Assembly: GCA_025350445.1 (NCBI GenBank)
Contig: JANXXV010000599.1
Location: forward strand, 1 to 7,560
DNA length: 7,560 nucleotides
Source: Bryobacteraceae bacterium
GTDB lineage: Bacteria; Acidobacteriota; Terriglobia; Bryobacterales; Bryobacteraceae
Direction of reading: 5' to 3'
Shown piece after piece: positions 1 through 5,314 of the stretch. The position numbers and the translations under genes are program-made. The first letter of the stretch is position 1. Each line of letters starts with the position of its first letter. The notes beneath the pieces were generated by a model. That model saw nothing but the letters and a program-made list of their open reading frames with translations, had not been told where the DNA came from and ran no database searches.

Positions 1-188
1 TCGTGAAATTCGTCAGCCTGTTTTTGGGCCTCTTCCTTGGTAATTCCGTAACGCTCTTGGATCTTGCCGACCAAGATGTCTTTCTTGCCGCCGATGACGG
101 TTAAGTCGTCGTCGGTTAGCTTGCCCCATTTTTCCTTGACCGTGCCTTGCAGTTGTTTCCACTTACCTTCGACTTGATCTCTATTCAT
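1..188 (-). CDS. CsbD-family stress-response protein (3' end cut by window edge)
   Basis: The minus strand from the ATG at 188 reads 62 complete codons without a stop before the window ends. The product begins MNRDQVEGKWKQLQGTVKEK and continues through WGKLTDDDL, a GGKKD stretch, LVGKIQERYGI and KEEAQKQ. This is the full conserved core of the CsbD family, small soluble charged proteins of about 60-70 residues, so only the last few residues should be missing. The family is named after a Bacillus subtilis general-stress (sigma-B) gene and is common in many phyla; its molecular function is unknown. A GGAGG Shine-Dalgarno lies 7 bases before the ATG, which fixes the start. The gene is divergent from the PQQ dehydrogenase gene and has a sigma-54-like promoter just upstream, which would be a different control logic from the Bacillus sigma-B regulon. 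Identity of the family is near certain; its role here is inference. Confidence 0.93.
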   Translation of the reverse strand, partial: MNRDQVEGKWKQLQGTVKEKWGKLTDDDLTVIGGKKDILVGKIQERYGITKEEAQKQADEFH

Positions 189-195
189 GAGTTAG

Positions 196-200
196 CCTCC
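196..200 (-). promoter_or_regulatory. Shine-Dalgarno of the csbD-like gene
   Basis: The plus-strand bases CCTCC at 196-200 read GGAGG on the minus strand. They lie 7 bases before the ATG at 186-188. Sequence and spacing are both ideal and decide the start codon. Confidence 0.85.
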
Positions 201-212
201 AGGCTTCTGCTT

Positions 213-229
213 TGCACGAGGCGTGCCAG
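213..229 (-). promoter_or_regulatory. Candidate sigma-54 (RpoN) -24/-12 promoter for the csbD-like gene
   Basis: Read on the minus strand, positions 229 to 213 are CTGGCACGCCTCGTGCA. The known sigma-54 consensus is YTGGCACGRNNNTTGCW. All seven bases of TGGCACG match, as do the leading Y, the GG-to-GC spacing, the TGC of the -12 element and the final W. The mismatches are C for R and G for the first T of TTGC. The predicted transcription start, about 12 bases beyond the GC, falls near 202. That leaves a leader of roughly 14 bases containing the GGAGG ribosome site before the ATG at 188. Such a promoter would need an AAA+ enhancer-binding protein. The element is also a short inverted repeat (GCACG at 214-218, CGTGC at 222-226), so an operator or a chance palindrome is an alternative. 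Confidence 0.55.
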
Positions 230-283
230 ACGGTGATTCCCAGTGTTTGCAGCAATCGGGGAAAATCAGGCAGGGGAGATTGA

Positions 284-314
284 GTAGTATTTACCTTTGA
301 GCTTGGTAGTATTT
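284..314. repeat. Pair of 9-bp direct repeats in the csbD/PQQ-dehydrogenase spacer
   Basis: GTAGTATTT occurs at 284-292 and again at 306-314, with starts 22 bp apart, about two helical turns. Both copies follow a TTG-like context (TTGA before the first, TTG before the second). The second copy ends 5 bases before the ATG of the PQQ-dehydrogenase gene. The pair also lies about 80-110 bases upstream of the predicted start of the sigma-54-like csbD promoter, where enhancer-binding sites usually sit. The arrangement suits a regulator binding one face of the helix, but no regulator is encoded in the window. The rest of this 131-base spacer (189-319) holds no convincing sigma-70 promoter for the plus-strand gene. 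Confidence 0.4.
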
Positions 315-319
315 CGGCT

Positions 320-2194
320 ATGGGCTTGAAACTTTTCCGCGTTTCCGTGATGGTTGTTTCACTCAGCTACGGCGAGCAGAATGGAGAGTGGGCGTCTTAC
401 GGACGAGACCCCGGCGGCACCAGGTATTCGCCGCTATCGGGTATTAACCGCAAGAACGTCACCAAGCTGGAAAGGGCATGGACTTATCACACTGGAGATC
501 TTTACCAGCCGAAGAATGGGCGCGCGACTGCGCTTGAAACAACGCCGCTATTCGTCGACGACACGCTATTTATCACTACTCCCATCGGTCGTGTGGCGGC
601 GCTGGATCCGGAGACCGGGAAAGAACGCTGGAGCTTCGATCCGAAGATAAACAAGGACGCGGGCTACGGGGATTTCGCGAACCGGGGCGCCGCCACCTGG
701 GTTGACAAAGAACGCAAGCAGCGGCGGATTTTCGTGACTCCAATCGATGCGCGGTTGATTGCGCTGGATGCGGCCACGGGAAAGCCCTGCGCCGATTTCG
801 GTAAGGATGGCCAGATCGATTTGCGCATTGGTCTGAAGAATCCGCCGGAGGCGACGTCTGAATACGAGACCACTTCCCCGCCCGCGGTGATCGGCAATCT
901 GGTGATTGTGGGATCCGCGATTGCGGATAACAATCGGGCGGAAGCGCCGAGCGGCGAGGTGCGGGCGTTCGATGCAAGAACGGGCGCACTGCGTTGGACC
1001 TGGGATCCGATTGTGCCGTCGAAGGGCGTGAAGACCGGGGCCGGTAATGCGTGGTCGATCCTCTCGGTTGACGAGCAGCGGAATTTGGTCTTTATCCCGA
1101 CGGGAAGCGCGAGCCCGGATTACTACGGCGGCGAGCGGCCCGGGGATAATCGTTACGCCAATTCGGTGGTTGCGCTGCGCGGAGACACCGGGAAGCTGGT
1201 GTGGCACTTCCAGACTGTGCATCACGATCTTTGGGATTACGATGTAGCTTCGCAACCCGCGCTTTACACGGTGCGGATGGGCGGGAGCGAGATACCGGCC
1301 GTGGCTGTAGGATCGAAAACCGGACATCTGTTTCTGCTGCATCGGGAGACGGGGAAACCGCTGTTTCCAGTGGAAGAACGGCTGGTTCCCGCAAGCGATG
1401 TTCCTGGTGAGAGGGCGTCCGCCACGCAGCCGTTTCCTTCCATGCCAAAGGCGCTAGTGCCGCAGCGGCTTTTGGCGAAGGACGCATGGGGGACCACGGA
1501 GGCCGGCCGCAAATACTGCGGGGAGCGGATTGGCGCGCTTCGATCCGATGGCATGTTCACGCCGCCCAGCATCAAAGGGTCGTTGGTTTTTCCGGGAAAC
1601 ATCGGCGGTATGGCGTGGGGCGGCGCTGCGTTCGATCCGGAGCACGGGCTGCTGATCATCCCTACGAACCGCTTGCCTGCCGTGGTGCATTTGATTCCCC
1701 GCGACGAGGCTAAGAAACGTATATTGGACTATCCCGGTGGCGAGTACGCACAGCAAAAGGGAACGCCTTACTGGATGCATCGTGAATTTCTGTTGGGCCC
1801 CGGCCGGGTGCCTTGCAATGCGCCGCCATGGGGAACGCTGACCGCGATTGACGTTCGCACGGGTGCGGTGCGATGGGAATCGCCGCTCGGTTACTTCCCG
1901 TGGCTGGCGTCGAATCCCGAGGCGCTGAAGTGGGGATCGATTGCGCTGGGCGGGCCGATTGTGACGGGCGGCGGATTGGCGTTCATTGCGGCGAGCTTCG
2001 ATGCGCATCTGCGGGCGTTCGACGTGGAGACTGGAAAAGAGCTTTGGGCGGGGGAGTTGCCGACCAGTGCCCGCGCGACTCCGATGACATTTCGCGCGGC
2101 TAGCGGGAAGCAGTATGTGGTGATCGCAGCCGGCGGACACGAGGGGAACTCACTGCCGTTGGGAGATTCGATTGTGGCGTTCGCGTTACCTTGA
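320..2194 (+). CDS. PQQ-dependent dehydrogenase, glucose-dehydrogenase type, without the N-terminal membrane domain
   Basis: The 624-residue product is a quinoprotein beta-propeller. It should oxidise a sugar or alcohol in the periplasm using PQQ and pass the electrons to the respiratory chain. It aligns by eye with the periplasmic domain of E. coli Gcd: WASYGRDPGGTRYSPL (24-39), TVHHDLWDYD (299-308), a GSKTGHLF strand (331-338), FTPPS and LVFPGN (413-426), and the end region LGGPIV, ATPMT, GKQYVVIAAGGH and GDSIVAFALP. D306 and K333 keep the 27-residue spacing of the active-site Asp466 and Lys493 that I recall for E. coli Gcd. Propeller docking motifs of the type ALDPETGKERW recur near residues 93, 215, 284, 508 and 565. 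There is no adjacent Cys-Cys pair (methanol-dehydrogenase type), no CXXCH heme site and no five-helix membrane domain. The N-terminus (MGLKLFRVSVMVVSLSYG) resembles a short signal peptide. The ATG at 320 is the first start after the in-frame stop at 281, but its ribosome site is poor, and ATG 350 is possible. Substrate is unproven. Confidence 0.9.
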   Translation: MGLKLFRVSVMVVSLSYGEQNGEWASYGRDPGGTRYSPLSGINRKNVTKLERAWTYHTGDLYQPKNGRATALETTPLFVDDTLFITTPIGRVAALDPETGKERWSFDPKINKDAGYGDFANRGAATWVDKERKQRRIFVTPIDARLIALDAATGKPCADFGKDGQIDLRIGLKNPPEATSEYETTSPPAVIGNLVIVGSAIADNNRAEAPSGEVRAFDARTGALRWTWDPIVPSKGVKTGAGNAWSILSVDEQRNLVFIPTGSASPDYYGGERPGDNRYANSVVALRGDTGKLVWHFQTVHHDLWDYDVASQPALYTVRMGGSEIPAVAVGSKTGHLFLLHRETGKPLFPVEERLVPASDVPGERASATQPFPSMPKALVPQRLLAKDAWGTTEAGRKYCGERIGALRSDGMFTPPSIKGSLVFPGNIGGMAWGGAAFDPEHGLLIIPTNRLPAVVHLIPRDEAKKRILDYPGGEYAQQKGTPYWMHREFLLGPGRVPCNAPPWGTLTAIDVRTGAVRWESPLGYFPWLASNPEALKWGSIALGGPIVTGGGLAFIAASFDAHLRAFDVETGKELWAGELPTSARATPMTFRAASGKQYVVIAAGGHEGNSLPLGDSIVAFALP

Positions 2195-2221
2195 GGGCGT
2201 TTGCTGCGATACTGGACCGCA

Positions 2222-3109
2222 GTGACTCCGATTCTGCTGAAAACCGATCTGCCCGGCTTTGAACTGCACGGCCGCGGCAAAGTTCGCGATATTTACCGCG
2301 TGGGCGGCAATCTGCTGATTGTGGCCACGGACCGGATTTCCGCTTTCGACTATATTCTCGCCTCCGGGATTCCGGACAAAGGGCGCGTGCTGACGCAACT
2401 GTCGCTGTTCTGGTTTGATTTTCTGCGCGATGTGATGCCGAATCATCTGGTGGCGGCGCGGGTGGAAGATTATCCGGCGGCATTGCATCCGTTCGCGGAT
2501 CAGTTGGAAGGCCGTTCGATGCTGGTGAAACGCGCGAAGATGATTGAGATTGAGTGCGTCGCGCGCGGCTATATCTCCGGTTCCGGCTGGAAGGATTACA
2601 AAGCCAGCGGCGCTATCTGCGGCATCCCGCTGCCGGCCGGGTTAGAGCAGAGCGGGCGGCTTCCCGAGCCGATCTTCACGCCGGCCAGTAAGGCCGAGTC
2701 CGGACACGATGAAAACATTTCGTTCGAAAATGTGGTGAGCTCGATTGGACGCGAGTTGGCGGAGAAGTTGCGTTTTTTGACGCTCGACATCTACTCGCGG
2801 GCCGCCGCCTATGCGGAGACGAAGGGTATCCTCATCGCCGATACAAAATTCGAGTTCGGCTTCGTGGACGGTCAACTAGTGCTGGCCGATGAAGTACTGA
2901 CGCCGGATTCTTCGCGCTTCTGGCCAATGGACAAGTACAAAGCGGGCGGGGCGCAGCAATCGTTCGACAAACAGTACGTGCGCGATTTTCTGGAAGCGAT
3001 TCAGTGGAACAAACGTCCGCCCGCGCCTGCGCTTCCGCCTGAGGTGGCCGAGCGGACCAGCGGGAAATACAAGGAAGCATATCGCTTGCTTGCCGGCAGG
3101 AGTCTATGA
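2222..3109 (+). CDS. purC: Phosphoribosylaminoimidazole-succinocarboxamide synthase (SAICAR synthase)
   Basis: This enzyme joins aspartate to CAIR using ATP to give SAICAR, the eighth step of de novo purine synthesis, in the cytosol. Numbered from the GTG at 2222 (295 residues), the product shows GKVRDIY (19-25, nucleotide-binding loop), DRISAFD (37-43), FTPASKAESGHDEN (152-165) and LIADTKFEFG (204-213). The last is the family signature, and it is followed by DEVLTPDSSRFW. The length and the extra segments match the longer ADE1-like branch rather than the roughly 240-residue E. coli form. Start choice: a TTG at 2201 would add seven residues (MLRYWTA), with a GAGGG only 3 bases away. I prefer GTG 2222 because the product then begins MTPILLKTDLPGF, as related proteins do, although its ribosome site is weak. 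The gap to the PQQ-dehydrogenase stop is 27 bases, so read-through transcription is likely. The stop overlaps the cvpA start. Confidence 0.97.
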   Translation: MTPILLKTDLPGFELHGRGKVRDIYRVGGNLLIVATDRISAFDYILASGIPDKGRVLTQLSLFWFDFLRDVMPNHLVAARVEDYPAALHPFADQLEGRSMLVKRAKMIEIECVARGYISGSGWKDYKASGAICGIPLPAGLEQSGRLPEPIFTPASKAESGHDENISFENVVSSIGRELAEKLRFLTLDIYSRAAAYAETKGILIADTKFEFGFVDGQLVLADEVLTPDSSRFWPMDKYKAGGAQQSFDKQYVRDFLEAIQWNKRPPAPALPPEVAERTSGKYKEAYRLLAGRSL

Positions 3110-3669
3110 GTTGGCTCGATTTTGTCTTCGGCATTCTGATTTGCGTGTCTGTCGCGGGCGGGTTTGCGAAAGGATTCATCCGGATCGGCATCGGCTTCAT
3201 CGCGGCGCTGGTCGGCATCGTACTGGCATCGTGGTTCTACGGAACGGCGGCGGCGTGGTTGATTCCGTACGTGACGTCGCCGGGCGTTGCGAATATTCTG
3301 GGGTTCCTTACCGTGCTGGCGATTGTGCTCACGTTCGGATCGCTGGTGAGCATGATTCTGGTGCGGATGTTCAAACTGGTTGGGCTTTCGTGGCTGGACC
3401 GCTTGCTGGGTGGAATATTCGGCGCGGTGCGCGGGCTGCTGGTTTCAGTGGCGCTGCTGATGATCATGCTGGCGTTTGCGCCGGCCAGGACGCACAACGC
3501 GGTGGTTGATTCCTACTTTGCGCCCTATGTGATGGAATCCGCCCATCTGCTATCCGCCGTTACGCCCTTCGAATTGAAGGATGGGTTTCGTAAGGGGTAC
3601 GAAGAGATTAAGAAGGCCTGGGACGCAACGATAAAGAAGACCAAGAAGTTGCCCGCGGATAAGGCCTGA
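3106..3669 (+). CDS. cvpA: CvpA-family inner-membrane protein
   Basis: The 187-residue protein starts MSWLDFVFGILICVSVAGGF and has four hydrophobic segments near residues 4-22, 26-48, 62-86 and 104-126. Before the fourth lies the family-typical motif LDRLLGGIFGAVRG (97-110). The C-terminal tail from about 150 is charged and Lys-rich (YEEIKKAWDATIKKTKK) and probably cytoplasmic. CvpA proteins were named for a role in colicin V production in E. coli, where cvpA is co-transcribed with purF; the biochemical function is unclear, with reports of roles in envelope stress tolerance. Here the ATG overlaps the purC stop in an ATGA junction, and GGCAGGAG just upstream, inside purC, serves as ribosome site. 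Translational coupling to purC is therefore likely, repeating the purine-gene linkage with a different pur partner. Family assignment is strong; function is open. Confidence 0.9.
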   Translation: MSWLDFVFGILICVSVAGGFAKGFIRIGIGFIAALVGIVLASWFYGTAAAWLIPYVTSPGVANILGFLTVLAIVLTFGSLVSMILVRMFKLVGLSWLDRLLGGIFGAVRGLLVSVALLMIMLAFAPARTHNAVVDSYFAPYVMESAHLLSAVTPFELKDGFRKGYEEIKKAWDATIKKTKKLPADKA

Positions 3670-3682
3670 ACCGGGCGGCGCA

Positions 3683-3750
3683 CGCCGGCTTTCCGGTAGC
3701 GCCCGGCAGCGTCCGCGGAGGGAGCGGGCCGGGTGACAGAAAGCCGGGCG
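3683..3750. terminator. Nested GC-rich hairpin between convergent genes
   Basis: CCGGCTTTC at 3685-3693 is the exact reverse complement of GAAAGCCGG at 3739-3747, and two more pairs (3683-3684 with 3749-3750) form if G3748 bulges. Inside it, CCCGGC at 3702-3707 pairs with GCCGGG at 3728-3733, extended by a G-U and a C-G pair. The result is a long branched or stacked stem in the 120-base gap between cvpA (plus) and the nitronate monooxygenase gene (minus). No T-run follows on either strand, so it is not a classical intrinsic terminator. It could still stop or stabilise both converging transcripts. Nothing else was seen in this gap. Confidence 0.4.
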
Positions 3751-3789
3751 GAACTACTTTGCCGGCGAATGACCCTCGTCATCGATATC

Positions 3790-4917
3790 TCAACTTGGCC
3801 GACGCATCATGAACTTCATCAGTGTGCCGGCGGCGAGCCGCCTGGTGAGCTCTCCCGCCGGCAACTCCCGCCCCAGAGAAGCGGCTTGCCCGGACCACAT
3901 TGGCACGAAATCATCGGACCCTCCGGCCTCGGAGCCGGCCCTCAGGGGTCCGAGGGCGCCGGCGGCGAGTGGAAATGGCGGTGCGAGGCTTGACATCGGA
4001 CCCACTTCGCGGACTACACGGTTCACCATCGCCCGTGCCGGGCGGCCGGTGAATACATTCGTGATTGCCGTCGACCGGTCCGTTGGGTTGCTCAACGCGC
4101 GGCGGTGGAGCAACCCGATCTTCGCTTCGGGGCAGAACAGATAAGCCGTTCCGAGTTGTACAGCGGAAGCTCCAAGAGCAAACGCCGCCACGATGCCGCG
4201 GGCATCGGCGATCCCTCCGGCGGCAATTACCGGCACCTTCACGGCGTCGGCGACTTGCGGCACCAGCGCCATGGTCCCCACTTGGGTGGATATGTCCTGA
4301 GTCAGAAACATCCCGCGATGCCCACCTGCTTCAAAGCCCTGCGCGATGATTGCGTCGCAGCCATTGTCCTCGAGCCATCGGGCCTCATCAACGGTTGTTG
4401 CCGAGGATAATATCCTAGCCCCGGTTGCCTTGACGCGGGACACTAGATCCTTGTCCGGAAGGCCGAAATGAAAGCTGACGGCGGCAGGCTTAAATTCGAC
4501 AATGAGATCGCACATGGCGCTATCGAACGATGTTCGGCTGGAAACCGGAAGCGGTGCTTTCGGATCGAGTCCCAGCTCAAGGTAGTAGCTCGCCAGGCGC
4601 TCCCTCCAACAACGTTCGCGCTCCGGATCGACTTGCGGCCGAGGGTGGCAGAAAAAATTGACATTGATGGGACGCGAGGTTCGCAGCTGGATGAGGTCTA
4701 ACCCGGCTCGAACCTGATCGACGGTTAGCAGGGCGCACGGAAGTGAGCCAAGACCGCCCGCCTCCGATACCGCAATCACCATTTCGGGCGTAACAAACCC
4801 AGCCATTGGGGCCTGAACGATCGGCAATTCGATTTCGAGCAGATCCTGCACTCGGGTGTCCGGCCACAGGTTTCTATCGGAGGCCTCAAATGTGCTTTCG
4901 GACGGGTGTTCCGGCAT
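3790..4917 (-). CDS. Nitronate monooxygenase-like flavoprotein (class I, NPD/2-nitropropane dioxygenase family)
   Basis: The 375-residue protein has the FMN-binding TIM barrel of the nitronate monooxygenase family, which oxidises toxic nitronates such as propionate 3-nitronate with oxygen. Visible landmarks in order are PIVQAPMAG (32-40, first beta strand), NVNFFCHPRP (85-94), VSFHFGLP (147-154), IIAQGFEAGGHRG (190-202, where H200 sits at the catalytic His position of class I enzymes), VPVIAAGGIAD (228-238) and GASAVQLGTAYLFCPE (249-264). The last two stretches bind the FMN phosphate. The start is the ATG at 4917; the only purine-rich stretch upstream (GTGGAA) is about 13 bases away, so initiation looks weak. 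Length is typical, with an N-terminal extension of about 20 residues before the barrel. The gene stands alone, convergent with cvpA and divergent from the DUF2277 gene. Related barrels include enoyl-ACP reductase FabK, but the His motif and standalone context favour nitronate oxidation. Confidence 0.9.
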   Translation of the reverse strand: MPEHPSESTFEASDRNLWPDTRVQDLLEIELPIVQAPMAGFVTPEMVIAVSEAGGLGSLPCALLTVDQVRAGLDLIQLRTSRPINVNFFCHPRPQVDPERERCWRERLASYYLELGLDPKAPLPVSSRTSFDSAMCDLIVEFKPAAVSFHFGLPDKDLVSRVKATGARILSSATTVDEARWLEDNGCDAIIAQGFEAGGHRGMFLTQDISTQVGTMALVPQVADAVKVPVIAAGGIADARGIVAAFALGASAVQLGTAYLFCPEAKIGLLHRRALSNPTDRSTAITNVFTGRPARAMVNRVVREVGPMSSLAPPFPLAAGALGPLRAGSEAGGSDDFVPMWSGQAASLGRELPAGELTRRLAAGTLMKFMMRRPS

Positions 4918-4948
4918 AAGCGAATTATTCCACGATAGTACCGGGTTG

Positions 4949-4967
4949 CGCCCGCCACAGCCGGGCG
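4949..4967. repeat. Small GC inverted repeat in a divergent intergenic region
   Basis: CGCCCG (4949-4954) and CGGGCG (4962-4967) form a perfect 6-bp inverted repeat with a 7-base loop. It sits in the 95-base spacer between the divergent nitronate monooxygenase and DUF2277 genes. It could be an operator half-site pair or chance in GC-rich DNA. No convincing -35/-10 pair was found on either strand of this spacer. Confidence 0.25.
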
Positions 4968-5012
4968 GCTTAATCCTTCCCGAAGCGTTCTGATACCTTG
5001 AGATGAAAATAC

Positions 5013-5282
5013 ATGTGCAGAAATATCAAAACTCTTTTCAACTTCGACCCGCCGGTCACCGGCGAAGAGGTTCGTGCCGCTTCGCTTCAGTTCGTAAGAA
5101 AGATCAGCGGCTTTAACGAACCGTCGAAAAGAAACGAAAGCTCATTCCTGGCCGCGGTGGATGAAATAGTAAAGGTTTCCACTCGTCTTCTCAGTTCCCT
5201 GGAAACCAATACGCGGCCAAAGAATCGAGACGAAGAAGCCGAAAAAGCGAAGGTTCGCGCGGCTGGCCGATTCGGCGCATGA
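5013..5282 (+). CDS. DUF2277 domain-containing protein
   Basis: This 89-residue soluble protein matches the DUF2277 family from end to end. It opens with the invariant-looking MCRNIKTLFNFDPPVT, followed by EVRAASLQFVRKISGF (19-34) and an acidic/aliphatic helix, AAVDEIVKVSTRLLSSL. The tail is charged (NRDEEAEKAKVRAAGRFG), as is typical of the family. No membrane segment, signal or known catalytic motif is visible; the Cys at position 2 and the following Arg-Asn are the striking conserved residues. The function is unknown and I do not assign one. The start ATG at 5013 has a purine-rich GAGATGA 6 bases upstream and gives exactly the family N-terminus. The gene is divergent from the nitronate monooxygenase gene and converges on the serine hydrolase gene, with only 32 bases between the two stops. 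Confidence 0.93.
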   Translation: MCRNIKTLFNFDPPVTGEEVRAASLQFVRKISGFNEPSKRNESSFLAAVDEIVKVSTRLLSSLETNTRPKNRDEEAEKAKVRAAGRFGA

Positions 5283-5292
5283 GATACGGCAA

Positions 5293-5314
5293 GGCACGGG
5301 GGAACCCGGCTGCC
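5293..5314. terminator. Short hairpin between convergent stop codons
   Basis: CGGG (5297-5300) and CCCG (5305-5308) pair around a GGAA loop, a GNRA-type tetraloop on the plus strand. The stem is extended by GGC (5293-5295) with GCC (5312-5314) across a small internal loop. It fills the 32-base gap between the DUF2277 and serine hydrolase stops. There is no T-run, so a terminator role is only a guess from position and folding. Confidence 0.3.

Noticed and set aside
1200..1220. Second sigma-54-like match (TGGCAC followed by TGTGCA)
   Set aside because: The spacing between the two elements is too long and the site is inside a coding region.
566..1342. Long open frame (258 codons) antisense to the PQQ-dehydrogenase gene
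   Set aside because: It lies wholly inside a gene with clear family motifs, its product is rich in Arg, Pro and His with no recognisable domain, and such antisense frames are common in GC-rich codon usage.
1454..2140. Second long antisense frame (228 codons) within the PQQ-dehydrogenase gene
   Set aside because: Same reasons: no family resemblance, Arg-rich composition, complete overlap with a well-supported gene.
320..2194. Quinohemoprotein (PQQ plus heme c) assignment
   Set aside because: No CXXCH motif is present; the isolated Cys residues lie in KYCGE, KPCADF and VPCNAPP.
3090..3509. Plus-strand open frame of 139 codons overlapping the start of cvpA
   Set aside because: The cvpA frame gives four membrane segments and the family motif; the alternative frame is a Gly/Ala/Arg-rich shadow.
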